64,000 nt of DNA, taken from NCBI GenBank assembly GCA_963855995.1, contig OY979723.1, positions 8,251,013-8,315,012 on the forward strand, read 5' to 3'. A program made the translations under genes and the position numbers. This document shows positions 21,371-33,175 of the stretch, piece after piece; positions within the stretch are counted from its first letter, which is position 1, and each line of letters starts with the position of its first letter. A model generated the notes under the pieces. That model did no database searches. It saw nothing but the letters and a program-made list of their open reading frames with translations, and had not been told where the DNA came from. Origin of the DNA: Muricea muricata. Lineage: Eukaryota > Cnidaria > Anthozoa > Malacalcyonacea > Plexauridae.

Positions 21371-23392
21371 CTAAAGCATCAGTTCGTTCACCTTCTCAAT
21401 TATGTTAATGATGTCTTTAATGCATTTCTTTTCTTTATCATTAAAGTCCTCAGGAATCTGCGACAGGATCGCATCATGATCAACATCCGGGTGCGCACCC
21501 TTCTTCCTGAACTCGAGCAGTTTAAAAAATACCTGTTCGTGCTCACTTGACCACGAAAACTCGTCCTTTAAAGCATCCCACTTTTCATTTGCTTCACGAC
21601 CTTGCACCGTATCCTTTTTGTTCTCTAACCATTTCTTCATATTTGTAAATATTTTGCGTGATCCGAATTTCTTATCATGTGGATAAATGTATGTGGCAAG
21701 GTCCTTCTCGAAGTCGAAGGCAATCTGCCCGGTGTGAAGAGTACTTTCTATCTCTTTTAACTTGTTTTTAGTTTGTTCGTGATCATTCAGTGCTTCCGTG
21801 AGCCTACTTTTTGTTGCAGCAAGATCATATTTGTTTCCGTTAAATTATTTTCTGTCGCTGTGAGTTCATTTCGTGTTTCCTCGAGGTTGCTTTGTATTAG
21901 TGTTAGTTGAGTATGAAATCCCTGCTCGTTTTCTTCTAATTTTTCAATTCGCTCATCCTGTTTAAAAATCATTCCCTCCAGTTCGGCAATTTTTCTTTCG
22001 TAATGGCAGTGGCGAAGCCAGATGTCCTGCTTGTCCTGCTGAGCATGACATACAAAATTTCAAATAGTGAATTTTTTCACGCATATATTTTTTAAAAGAA
22101 AACACATTTACCCAACTGTACACATTTTCTTATATTTTCCTAATTTCAATACGTTGCGCAGAAATTATAACCAGAGAAATACATTATGAACGTTATTTAA
22201 TAACTTATTTTGAATGAATGCGGGCCTTTACCTGCATGCTGGCAAAAGCAGGAAAAATGGGCGGCCTGCCCGAAGTTTAGTCCTGCTCAACTCAGGCGAG
22301 CAGGAAAATCTTAAAATTCTAACGATGTTCATTGGCTAAAACAGCTTTTAAGAATGCAAAACACGCCAAAATATGCATTTTACTCCTGCTCGAGCTTCGA
22401 CGCATGATAAGCTTTGAATATTTCATATTCCAGTGGCGAAATAGATTTATGAATATGGAAATCAATCCGATTCAACCAAGCGTATCTGACAGTACACGAG
22501 ATGTTATTGTTGATCTATTACAAAAGTCTTCTAGTTCGCGAAATCAAAGCGAACAAGGCTATAGTATGCTCATCATATCCTAACAATTACAACAATATAT
22601 AATACATCAATGTGCCTGCAAATAAATTCCCTTGTAACTTTTTAACTAGACGGACTATGAATTTCATTCAACTATATTTATGCTCATCATACCCTAGCGA
22701 TTACAACAATATATAACATGTAAATGGTGGCAAAATGGTAGAAAATTTGATTGGGATATATTTTTCCAGTGAAATTGATATAAATATAAACATGAAATTT
22801 GATCAGGCGCTAAAACCACGAATTATTTTGGAATGCACGGCGATACGAATTATTATATCATCAATATCTGCCGGTGTCTGTGAATGGGGTTTTCCTATTT
22901 TTTTGTCAATCTTGTCCGAAATTTGCTTAAATATCCACATTTTGCCCTTCATTAGGTCAAGCTATTCCCTCAAATTTCATGCTCAGATTGCCGCAAATGG
23001 CGATTCTGGGAGTCTAGATTTCAAAATTTTCCGGGGGAGTTCCCCCGGACCCCCCCCCCCATGTGCATCGGACTCGCACCTTCGGCGCTCGTTGCGAAAT
23101 AGCATGACCACTCGCATCAAGCTGGCTTCGCCACTGCGTAATGGTATTGATTTTCTTCAAGGATTCTTAATTTTTCCTCTAATCTCGCTTGTGTCTCAGA
23201 ATTTAGCACAACGGATTTATCAATATCGTCTATCATCTGCTTTGCGTCATCTTTGTTCTTAGTTACCTCGCATAATAACTCTTCTAACTCTGCTGTCATT
23301 TGATCACAAGTTCGCCGTTTAATATCTTTAATTTTGTCGATGTGCTTTGTAAATCCCACGAATATTCTTAGAGCGCTCGATAACACATCCAT
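21371..23392 (-). pseudogene. Coiled-coil protein gene interrupted by a hAT-type insertion
   Basis: On the minus strand, ATG at 23392 starts MDVLSSALRIFVGFTKHI, then a charged heptad-like segment (DIKRRTCDQMTAELEELL, LEEKLRILEENQYHY) to 23137. The frame resumes at 22006 after the insertion with ERKIAELEGMIFKQDERI. A one-base shift near 21828 then leads into AATKSRLTEALNDHEQ and a C-terminal part (WDALKDEFSWSSEHEQVF, FRKKGAHPDVDHD, IEKVNELML) ending at 21371. Without the insertion it would be a roughly 300-residue intronless-looking protein: N-terminal helix, long coiled coil, and a helical C-terminal domain with an R-x3-AHP motif. I do not recognise the family. The ATG was chosen because an in-frame stop lies just upstream. 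Confidence 0.7.
22007..23136. mobile_element. Non-autonomous hAT-type transposon, 8-bp TSD
   Basis: The element is 1130 bp with 15-bp perfect terminal inverted repeats CAGTGGCGAAGCCAG. It is flanked on both sides by CGTAATGG (21999-22006 and 23137-23144). An 8-bp duplication and a CAGTGGCG-type terminus are characteristic of hAT elements. Removing the element and one duplication rejoins the coiled-coil reading frame on the minus strand. No transposase is encoded; the ORF at 22735-23262 is not convincing. C-rich tracts lie near its right end (23049-23060). Confidence 0.9.
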
Positions 23393-23769
23393 TTTCGTGC
23401 GTCGTTTTGCCAACTTCTTTTGTTTTCATTTGATCCTACATAAACATAAATGGCTAAAATTTTACATTGGAAAAAAAAGGCAAAATAATGTACATTGTAT
23501 GGGTCCCTATCTACTAGGAGTAAAATGGATTTGGACATTCTATAATAATTTTATATTTTCGCACTATCCAAATTGTCTTGTGAATCCATGGATTTCAGAA
23601 AAATCCATACCATTGAATTCGGCAAATCCTTGGTATGAAAGGCATTTTCGCACCATAGATTTCTAATATTTTTCATGTTGTGCTGTCTATCTGTTGATTT
23701 TAACATTTCTGTTGCATTCAAATTGACCTCAGAATTTTTTTTATATGATCTTTTAGGTTTGGGTCTTGT

Positions 23770-23860
23770 ACTTTTATGTAAACACCACGTAGCTAAATTT
23801 ATTATTGCAAGGCGCTCGTCTCTCCAATCTCCGTCCACGTAAATAACCATGTAAGCTAAT
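23770..23860 (-). repeat. Fragment of the repeat family seen at 49692-49840
   Basis: Read on the minus strand, GCAATAATAAATTTAG..ACGTGGTGTTTACATAAA resembles GCGATAATAAACTTACGTGG.. at 49.7 kb. The 117-codon minus ORF across it (23551-23904) is probably fortuitous. Confidence 0.5.
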
Positions 23861-24079
23861 AATAAAGGATTATTATTTATTAAAGGATCCAAGTTGATTC
23901 TCAAGACTTTTTATTCACGAGCTGTGCAAACATCAAGTTGCACGTCAACAGGCTTGATGGCACTTGATACAACCTTAATGCTGATGTAACATGTTCATGT
24001 AACTGTTCCTTATGTTTTAGTTGTTGGTACTTACTCTATATGATTGTATACATGTGACAAATTAAATTAAAGGCAAATT

Positions 24080-24500
24080 GTTTCTACGAAACTGCACCAG
24101 AAACTTCTCCGCTTACTCAATCAGCCGGTGAATTTCGTGACCACTGGGACACCACAGAATGCAACAGTTTTACCTCCTTAAAAGATCCTACGCCGATACC
24201 CTACAAAAGCTCTATGTATACAAATTCGTCTGCACGGGGTGTAATGCATCGTACGTCGGGAAAACGGACAGATGCCTGCACACACGGGTTAATGAACACA
24301 GTCTGAAATCTTTAACCATGTGCATAAATTTAACATTTTAAGCATATTCTTTCCTTGTTAAATTCACCATTTAATTTGTTAGATGTTATGTATAGAATTA
24401 GGATAGTCGATGCAATTTTTGATAACTGTTATATTATTGAACGATCAAGTAACTGGTCGTTATTGTTGTTTAAAGAAGCTTATCACATTCGTCGTTGTGA
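24080..24500 (+). pseudogene. Penelope-like element GIY-YIG endonuclease remnant
   Basis: The frame 24159-24341 encodes VYKFVCTGCNASYVGKTDRC followed by LHTRVNEH, the core of the Cys-containing GIY-YIG domain of Penelope-like retroelements. Upstream, another frame reads SFTSLKDPTPIPYKSS, the usual lead-in, so one frameshift lies near 24200. Downstream, FDNCYIIERSSNWSLLLFKE (about 24416-24475) resembles the C-terminal part of the domain. No reverse-transcriptase portion was found. It is a 5'-truncated, broken copy. Confidence 0.75.
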
Positions 24501-25076
24501 TTATTGAATCACGGCGCGCGTGCTTTGAAAGAACTAACCATTTTCCGTTAGTTTAATTGAATGACGCAAGCAAGCTTTGAAACTCGTGAGCATATAAACC
24601 GAACTTCGGTCCAAAACAAATTATTATTGCACGCTGTCGAACTCAAGCTCCTAGCACGGTCGGTAGCTTGCTTAAATTCCCGCCAGAACTAAATATTGTT
24701 TGAGAGTAAAAATGGCTTTTATCTGGTAGACAAGGGAGATATTTGACGTTGTTCTCAAAGAAAGGTTGTGTTAAAGCACACAGAGAAAAATAAAACTGTA
24801 TAAATGTATTATCAAGCAATAAAATATCGGGAAACATTACTTAGCAGGTAGCGAATTAAAAGTTGTTCTAGGCAGAAGCTACAAAACAGAACGGCAAGTT
24901 GTACTAGAAATATTGATTTTCGTTAGTTTAAATGATTGATTACTGTCATTTAATTGTTTTAAAAACATTGCTGCATTGGAAGAACATTCAAAAATGTTGT
25001 ACGAATTAACTTGGCATGAAATTTTCGTGTGTTCCATTTCTATAGTTCTTTGTTTTTTTGTTTTGAATACATAATA

Positions 25077-25593
25077 AAACAATTATTGAATTCGGTTTTC
25101 GCCTGATATCGACAATCGACAATTATCGCCTCGGTTTGCGTTATCCACCTCAGCCTTAGGCTTCGGTAGATTACGCAAACCTCGTCTTTGATAATTCTCG
25201 ATATAGTTTTATCATCGAAATTTCTCTAAGCCTCATTTTTAAAAATTCTCATGGAGTTAATAATGACCACAAAGGCTTAAAATATAACAACTTTATTGTT
25301 TACAAAGTTTCGGAGTATTACTCCATCTTCAGGTAATAGATTGCCGTTAAAACCGTTAAAGATCTGCTTGCGCAGTATTACTCCATCTTCGCGAACAAAT
25401 TGCGCGAACAAATTGCGCGAACAAATTGCGCAAGCAGATCTTTAACGGTTTTAACGGCAATCTATTACCTGAAGATGGAGTAATACTCCGAAACGTTGTA
25501 AACAATAAAGTTGTTATATTTTAAGCCTTTGTGGTCATTATTAACTCCATGAGAATTCTCGATATCATGCTCAAGCTCATTCAATAATTGTTT
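25077..25593. mobile_element. Palindromic MITE (AAACAATTATTGAAT family) split by a nested insertion
   Basis: The termini AAACAATTATTGAAT and ATTCAATAATTGTTT match the intact 152-bp relative at 35989-36140, which has the same GCCGAGGCCTTCGGC-type centre. Here the element is opened by a 350-bp insertion (25205-25554) flanked by ATTCTCGATAT on both sides. Confidence 0.8.
25205..25554. repeat. Nested ~310-bp palindrome with 11-bp flanking duplication
   Basis: ATTCTCGATAT occurs at 25194-25204 and 25555-25565. The insert is mostly one inverted repeat (25245-25556), with three GCGAACAAATT units at its centre (25391-25423). Each arm carries CTGAAGATGGAGTAATACTC followed by CGAAACG (plus copy 25469-25496). 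That string has the shape of a degenerate hammerhead core: CUGA..GA, a GGAGT/ACTCC stem, then GAAAC. Penelope-like and related retroelements are known to carry hammerhead motifs. The identity is tentative. Confidence 0.6.
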
Positions 25594-25723
25594 ATTCTAC
25601 TGAAGATGTTGTATAGAATAAAATGTTGACAATTTACGGAGTATCAATTATTTTGTTTCAAGTTGTTGGAAGAAGTTTAGAACAAGCTGCTAACCAGCTT
25701 GATGGGGCTATGGATAATGGTAA

Positions 25724-26104
25724 TTGCACTGGAATTTAAACGCGTTGTACAACCGCGCAACGGGAGTGCGATTTGTAATCACAAATTTGATTTCCGACCA
25801 AAATTGCAATTTCCTCTTTATTATATTCATTTTGAAATCTACTAACGGCCACATTGGTTTGCTTACAGAAAAAAACACGCCCGAACGTGTCCAACTTTTT
25901 AACATAGCAACAAGGAAAGAAAATAGCCGACTATTTGAAAGTTTTGCTCTGGGTAGATTAAAGCAATTTAAAGAGAAAATTAGTAACAGAAATAAAGGAA
26001 AAGGCCCAAGAAGTAAGTTTAGACGTATAATATTTTTCTTTAGTTCCATGGAGCATTTTTTAGGTGCGATAAATGTACATTTTAATCACCGAACTTCGCA
26101 TTGA
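25724..26104 (+). other. Unrecognised 126-codon ORF
   Basis: It is open without an ATG start (first codon TTG). It encodes ERVQLFNIATRKENSRLFES and ALGRLKQFKEKISNRNKGKG, a basic helical composition suggestive of a transposon protein piece. I do not recognise a family. The antisense ORF at 25708-26049 overlaps it fully. It may be chance. Confidence 0.25.
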
Positions 26105-28442
26105 TGTTGTTTCTGGACAGAAATATATGTTGAAGTTTACAATTCTTTCCTCAGTATTTCTAAAATGTTGCTTAAGTATTTTTTACTTTCTTCAGTATTT
26201 TCTTGCCTGTTATTTTATTTTTAAAAGTGTATGTTAAGTATTTAGCAAGCACAAATTTGGACTCAAACACTAAGAACTCAAACACTATTGCTTGAAAAGT
26301 GATGCAATAAATGATCCAAAATGGTGCAATTTAGGAATTAATCGCACTATTTTTAACCAATCAGATTGGAGAAAACACCACTGATTTCAAAATGAATGTA
26401 ATAAAACATGTTATGTGCAAATTTAATTGCTCAATAACAAATGTGACACAGTCGTGATGTAACAATATTGTTACAGATAGCTGTTATTTGTGACGAATAA
26501 TTATTGGGACAATTTTATATCAGAGTTGTTAGGACAAAATTGCAGTCTGGTACAAGTTGTCAAGAAGTTGTTCTAAATTTGCTCAAAGTGTAGGAAAAGC
26601 AATGTGAGCACAACTTGTTGATGCCTTGTCGACAGACTTGCTGCACGTTGTGAAATTTTAGCATGTCTAGTGGTAACAGAATCAACATCTTGTTCGACTT
26701 ATTTAACCAGACCGTTCAAGAATGTATCATAAATAATTTATTCTTAACATGCGCATAGTATATGCGCACAAATTAAGAAATTGACACATTAGATATAACT
26801 GGTTTCTTCTTTTGCTTACTATAGATCTTACAAATACCTCAGACCTAATTTATGTGGGAACAAATGTACGAAAGGCTTCATACTGTTTGGTATTTAGGAT
26901 GATTGACCTCCTGCTTTAATACCATTGGCTATTCAGATTGTCTATTGACATTTAAAGGTAATTTTAAAGTGCTGATGTTGAATATTTTAACAATTTTAAA
27001 TGTCTTGCAAATACTAATGATGAGTTTAATTATATTTATAATTTATACTCATCCACCACATATGAGCTAATCTGCAATTTGATTGGTGGAGATACCAGCC
27101 GTATATGAGCCTATATACGACAAGTGGCGGAAACAAGATGGCAGTACAAAAACTGCAAAAGATTTTTAAGGAGAAAAAGGCGAAATTCATCTTGGAAAAA
27201 AAGTTAAATACAACGATAATAGTTCCAAACGTCTTTTACAGGTTGGAAAAAGCATTTTAAATACATAATATGAATTAAAGTAAAAGATATTAAGGAATGG
27301 AATGGTGCCAAAATATGTCAGTGATAAAGAAGTTTTTTCAAATAAGTAGGAATTATTTCAAAACAGTCACATAGTCACATAGAAAAACCATGAAATTCCT
27401 TCCACAGAAGTTATCACTTTAAAAAGTTTACATTGGGTGTTGTCAGGTATTTTGTGCAAGCGGTACTGTTTCTAAGCTTTTTTCTTAAAATTCTAAAAAA
27501 AATATCACAAGAGCATACCAAATTTTCGTGCTGCCAATGACGAGAACATTACACGGTGGTGCGAGCTAAGAAACAAAATATTGTTTTCACCACAAAATAA
27601 AACTCATACCTTCGAAACGGAGCGTAAACCTCTCATATACATACGACTGGAGCTCATGGTAGAATTAGGATATTCGCTGCGTATATGTATATAAAATATT
27701 CTAGAACACAACAATGGCTTTAAAAGTAGCTACAACAGAAACAGTATTAAATTCACGAACGTTGAACTAGAAGCCATTTGTGAAATATTGAAAAAGGCGG
27801 TAATTATTATGTCGCTCCAAGTAATTTAGCCTACGAAGCAAACAAGGCAAACGTTTGCAACGCACGCTACTAGTAGACGAGTGAAATGCGGAAAATACGC
27901 CACTTAACTCCCAGATCCAGTGGCGTACGAGTGCTACAATAAAATACCTCTATCTATTTAATAAATATAGTTACGATTATCCGTGTTTAGAATATTTTAA
28001 ATTAAACTGCACGTATACTTTAAATGTATGCATTTTTGTATGAGAACTATTTTGATAAACATACATGCTGTGGTAAATGTTTGAGAAGTAATTTTTATGT
28101 GAACCAGACATGCATTGACACAATACGAATTAATTTGAAAAAAAATGTTTCGCGCAATTATATCCCTCAATATTCTGTTCAATTAGGGTCACGGGAGTCA
28201 CTGAGGAGTCTGTTACGACTTAAGTGCACATAATTGCGCATGAACAATACAATGCTAAACATGAATACCCAAATATTAATCTTCGATAGAAAAAGTCAAA
28301 AAACATCTGTATTCTTATTATTATATACCGATGCATTGAGACAATATCACCAACAGTAGAATATTTTACTGTCTCGGTCGAAGAGACAATACGAGTTGCA
28401 TTTCCTTGAGCATTCTTATACGCCGTTATAGTTGCTCAAACT
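26105..28442. other. Gene-free AT-rich stretch
   Basis: No supported gene. The overlapping small ORFs at 27997-28233 on both strands have no motifs. Fragments reading GATTGGTGGAGATACCAG and similar near 27060-27120 hint at an unclassified repeat. Confidence 0.45.
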
Positions 28443-28590
28443 CAGTGGCGTAGCCAGGATTTCCTCTCAGAGAGGGCCCAATAAAACCCAGTGGGAACAG
28501 ACCTGCTTCAGTATTAGATGCAATATTAGATTGACAATTTTCTCACTTGGAGGGCAGCAATCCTGCCCCCCTCAAACTGCTAGGACATCG
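28443..28590. repeat. Possible hAT-type terminus fragment
   Basis: CAGTGGCGTAGCCAGGATTT at 28443 resembles the hAT terminus seen at 22007. C-rich sequence follows (CCTGCCCCCCTC near 28563). No matching right terminus was found nearby, so only a truncated end can be claimed. Confidence 0.4.
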
Positions 28591-28865
28591 TTTTTATAAT
28601 TGAAAGAAACACTACTAAGTGATTGCGTATATTGACTGGCTAATTAGATAAAAAAAACTTTACTGTTTAAAAGGAAGATGATCAAGTACTTTCGAAAGAA
28701 TGAGAAATTGCAGCTACGCTAATGCTTATGTCTGGTATATTTTCAAGATTAATGATCTAAGTTTTCAACAATATAAGCAAGTTGAACGTCTGGTTGACAA
28801 TGAAATAAATGTTCAGTCAAAAAATCCGTACGAAATGCGAAAATATATATAAAGTGTACAATGTC

Positions 28866-29200
28866 ATTAATTGATATATATAGGGAAGAGCATTGCTCTA
28901 GAAAAGCGAAGGTCGCGGGTTGGATTCTCAGCCGTGGTAGAATTTCTTGCGTGCCTAGTTTGATTTATCTCGTATGAAGTAAAAAAACGTACGACCTCGC
29001 CTACCTCAATGGATAAAGCATAGTTCTAAAAATGTCAAGCCGTGGCAAGCTCGAAGCCAAGCCGTGGTCAATTGACAGCACACGTAAGTGTGTGTATCAA
29101 CGTTATAAAAATCATACCTATGTTACTGTTCTTAGACTGTTGGCTAAAGCCTGTTTAGCTTAGACGTTGACAAGTCTAGAATATAGAACTAATGTTCCCG
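28866..29200 (+). repeat. tRNA-derived SINE-like repeat, copy A
   Basis: GAGCATTGCTCTAGAAAAGC followed by GGTCGCGGGTTGGATTCTC looks like a decayed tRNA 3' half with a B box. A second tRNA-like segment (CTCAATGGATAAAGCAT, about 29008) follows after ~90 bp, suggesting a dimeric SINE. The tail (AAGCCGTGGTCAATTGAC onward) is shared with 32805-33175. Confidence 0.6.
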
Positions 29201-29350
29201 CCACTATATATCCCTCCAAAGAACATTTATAAATACAACTACATATTTAGTGAAGATAAATTGGAGTACATGACTTTACTTCTCCGCAGTTCAAGAATCG
29301 AACAACCTTCCCCTGCGCGCTATCGAAGGCGACGTTAAAGGCCACATTAC
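29050..29350. repeat. Dispersed repeat shared with 32805-33175 (first copy)
   Basis: Matching blocks in order are GCCGTGGTCAATTGAC, CGTTATAAAAATCATAC, TGTTACTGTTCTT, TCCAAAGAACATTTATAAAT, ATAAATTGGAGTA, AAGAATCGAACAA and AAAGGCCAC. It extends the SINE-like copy A. The second copy has an extra ~30-base insert. Confidence 0.7.
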
Positions 29351-29936
29351 AGCTGATTGTTATTACAAAAATTATAATACAAATGTTGATTATATTTAAT
29401 ACAAAAATTATAACAAGCACACGCCTTAATGATTAATAGCTATATTGTCGCATACGATGTGTCGCAACGAAATATATAAATAAGACTTACCAATATGGAT
29501 TAGTATCACAAGTTTCAAGCGGACATAGAATATTTGATCAGGAAAAACGCCGTCGATGTGACAATTAGTCAGCCACACAAGTCAATTATGCTGAGAATCG
29601 AAACTTTATAATTGGCTGACGCACCGACATCGCAAACAATGCCTAAAACAGCGTGTGGCTAAGAATCCAGTAGTAAACTGGATGGCTGGACAAATTGTGA
29701 AGTGATCCGTCTAAAGTAAACATAGGTTATTCGACATTGATCTAATTCAATTTGCTTTTCGAAATCGTTCAAGTAAATGCGAAAGGACTTAGTGGGTCCA
29801 TGTGGAACTTTTCAATTCAATGCGAAATGTTTCGATACGAATTTAAATCATCCGCCTAAATTAGAAATCATTTATCTAAACGTGAAATGACTTGACCAAA
29901 TGTCAAGTGATTCTACAAAATGTCATCAGTGTCTTT
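29351..29936. other. Gene-free stretch between SINE copies
   Basis: AT-rich sequence with a short direct repeat of ACAAAAATTATAA (about 29365 and 29401). No gene is supported. Confidence 0.5.
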
Positions 29937-30125
29937 AATTGATATATAGGAAAGAGCATTGTTCTAGAAAAGCGAAAGTCACAGGTTGGATTCCCAGCCG
30001 TAGTCAAGCAGAATTTTCGCTTACCATGCAGGTTTGATTTATCTTGTATGAAGTAAAAAAACTTACGGCTTCGCCTAGCTCGCTCAATGGATAAAGCATG
30101 GAAATGCTAAGGTGGCGGGTTCGGG
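29937..30125 (+). repeat. tRNA-derived SINE-like repeat, copy B
   Basis: It parallels copy A: TAATTGATATATAGG, GAGCATTGTTCTAGAAAAGC, a CACAGGTTGGATTCCCAGC B-box-like part, a TTTGATTTATCTTGTATGAA linker, then a better-preserved tRNA-like half (CTCAATGGATAAAGCATGG and GGCGGGTTCGGGCCAC). The two tRNA-like halves in the same order support a dimeric SINE. Confidence 0.62.
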
Positions 30126-32660
30126 CCACTGAGCTTTCTTACATCTGGAGAAAGCACGCGCCGCCATGTTTGAAGCAATTTTAATGGCGGCGATTTGCAA
30201 AATTGGTTCCCGATTGGTTCCCGGCTACAGGTAGCTACCACTGACCCAAAATGCGATGCTATACGTCCGGCAAAGTCCTTCGCCCCCCTGGTTTTTGACA
30301 AAAAATTGTTTACGAGATAGCGGGAAAAAAGGGAATAATCTTAAAATATTTTGATTTCTTTGAATATATTTTTATACTACATTTGCTTAACGGTGAAAAA
30401 AGGTGCTTGCCTTACTTGTTGAAGCAAGAATCTACTATAAATGCAGGGGAATTCCTCTTTCAGGTATGTTTCACACGACATATACTTTGTATTTTGCGTA
30501 CGGTTTTAATACAGATACGGCAACACGCTTCGATGTTTGTCTTGTTTGATAATAAAGGGTTTTTAGATCACACAAACCCTTAGATCTTATATACAAACGG
30601 TTAAAGATTATTGACATAGTTTTTCTGCTTCTGAGCATTGTATTTTTATTGCTAGCTTCGTTTTGTTTTGCTGAATGCTGTTGCATATGTTAGGCAGACT
30701 TTCCAGGACTCAGCAGCATCTTTATGTACTCTTTTCGGCTAAGCTGCTTATGTAGAAAGTAGATACTACCAGAAGATTTAAACAAAGTACTCACTCGCTT
30801 TGTTTTAGGTTTGCACCTGCCACTATGTGCAAACCCATTACCTGAGAAAAATGTCAGCTGTAGAAAAGGGAAAATATCCAGGACATGGCATAAGAGGTTT
30901 TGTTTTCCAGATGCACCAAGGTAACTCACACTTTACATTAACAATCAGAAGAAATTTAGAAGTGACAGTGTCCAGAAAACTGCATGTTTTCATTGTTAAG
31001 TTTTGTATTAGCCATTGATGCCTTTTAAAGATACAATTATAGTTGACTGCATGTGCATAGAAAATTAGACATTTCAAGACCAAATACAAGGGCCCAGTAT
31101 TGAATGGAGTCACTCTGTAAAAATAAAATTGTGCAATTATAATTCTAAATATCATTGACTTATCAGTATTCAAGAATCCTTGATAGTTAGAATCCTTGAT
31201 AGTTCCACCCTTATATAATGAAGGCATTTGCTTCCTTTATTAGATGTATGTGTATCCTTGTGTTGTAAAGGCAAAAATGTACTACAGTATACTAATATAC
31301 TTGTTACTGTTTTCTTATTTTGTAGGACCTATCTACTGTAAGAACCTCACCTCTGCATGGCATAAAGCATACATATGTAAAACAACAGAGACAGAAATTT
31401 TATCATGTCATATCTATCATATGATGAATGTTTTAATAAAATGTCAAATTCTATATTGTACAGTTGTCACTTCTATTCTTAAAGTTACATTGTTAATGTT
31501 AAGCTAGTAATCATACATGTAAAAAAGCAAATTAAAAAAGTCCAAAATTAGTCTTGCATTAATGCTATCTTCAATTTCCTTCATAAATGCTATCTTCAAG
31601 ACACATTTTGCATATATTTTTGACATTGCCCTAGAATACAAAAACAACAGGTAAGAGTCTGTACAAACCAGGAGTCAAATTTACAGTGTTCACTAGAAAC
31701 AAAAACATAACATTGACAAGAAAGGATGTGAGATGATACACATTGGCATCACCCAGTGGATGGTGGTTGGAAATAGGATTCATATAATCAGCAGAAAATT
31801 GTATTAGGAAGATGATGACTTTTACTCCCCTTCCTTAAAAAGGCATAGAGCCCACAAATCAGGGTGAGATGTGTTTTTTTGCAGGCATATGTGCCAATTT
31901 GTAGCAGAGTAGAAAATGTATGTATTTTACTGTCTGATTGCATACATGGTGGTTAGCTTTACAAACTGTGTGTCAATGTATCTGAATAAAAGAGCTAATT
32001 TGGCAGAAATATGAGATTTTTAGAAGGTCCTGAAAAGGGTAAACTGGGAGCTAGGAATTGCATATTTTTGCTGGGAAAATAGGATTCCATGCACTGGGAC
32101 TTTCCATAAAACAATAGGATGCTTTGTGCACTTGGACAACGGGATTAGTAGCCCTTCAGGGCCCTGTTTTTATAGTTCAAAGATATGAAATATACCAGAA
32201 GGCAATTTCAACTTTCTACATCCAACTGATCCAAGTTGTACATAACATAAATCTGTACATTCAATGTAAGACTGTAGAGTATATTCAGGCGCCAGGCTTA
32301 CAAATTTGGTATAGAACAACATTGAACATAAAAATTGAAAAAATAAACTTAAAAGAAAGAAACTTTAATTTTCAAATACCTGTTAAATACAAAACTTCAA
32401 ATAATTCAGGCTGGCGTTCCCCATCACCTCAAAAATCTTGCAATTGTCGACATTTTCAAGACTTTATTAATTTTCCGTTCCTGTCCAAGGCCAAGTATAC
32501 AATGAATAACTTGTACATCTTTGAATAAATCGTAAAAGTCCCAAAAAATTCATCAAAATCATTCTCATTGACAAAAAAAATTTACTGCGAAAAAGATCAA
32601 CATATCATCCAGGGGGGTGTGAAAACCACCGCGGGCTCAAAATTGAGCCTGGCCAGCGGT
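30126..32660. other. No recognisable gene; possible fossil exons
   Basis: A GC-richer stretch (30100-30300) carries a 64-codon minus ORF without motifs. Short frames at 30383-30583, 30827-31018, 31244-31507 and 32124-32528 have some splice-like borders (for example CACCAAG/GTAAC near 30925 and TTTTGTAG/GACC near 31325), but they do not join into a recognisable protein. Confidence 0.4.
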
Positions 32661-32686
32661 TACTACCTTTAGCCGTTGCCATAGAT

Positions 32687-32727
32687 ATGGCGTCAAATGG
32701 CGTGAGATGGCGTCAAATGGCGTGATG
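32687..32727. repeat. Short tandem repeat ATGGCGTCAAATGGCGTGAG
   Basis: A 20-bp unit is repeated twice almost perfectly, just upstream of the second copy of the SINE-tail repeat. Confidence 0.7.
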
Positions 32728-32804
32728 ATTCGTCAGAAATGCTTCAACTGCTTGACTGAACAGAGATTGGCGTGCTCTCTCCAGATATAATAGAACTCAA
32801 TGGT

Positions 32805-33175
32805 TCGGGCCCAAGCCGTGGTCAATTGACCGCCCGCACACACAGGTGTTCTTTTATTAAGCAAGGTCCTTTTATTTAACGTTATAAAAATCATACTGAT
32901 GTTACTGTTCTTGGACTGGTTGATTAAAGCCTGTTGAGTTTAAACGGTGATAAGTATGCAAGCATGTAATAAGCATGTATTTAAACCTCCATTAAAATGT
33001 CTACCTCCAAAGAACATTTATAAATACAAGTGCATATTTTGTGTTTAAAACTCAAGTTCAGTTGTTCAGAATAAATTGGAGTATGATTTTACTTCTTCAC
33101 AGTTTAAGCTAAACAAGAATCGAACAATCGTCCCCTGTACACTACCGAAGACGACATTAAAGGCCACGTAAAGGC
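32805..33175. repeat. Dispersed repeat shared with 29050-29350 (second copy)
   Basis: It begins in a tRNA B-box-like GGTTCGGGCCCAAGCCGTGG and carries the same ordered blocks as the first copy. This supports a SINE family with a long tRNA-unrelated body. Confidence 0.68.

Noticed and set aside
23551-23904. 117-codon minus-strand ORF with MVIYVDGDWRDERLAII
   Set aside because: It starts at a non-ATG codon and overlaps a non-coding dispersed repeat whose relative at 49692-49840 is not coding.
25205-25554. GCGAACAAATT repeats at the palindrome centre as a CRISPR-like array
   Set aside because: There are only three contiguous 11-base units, no spacers, and a eukaryotic context.
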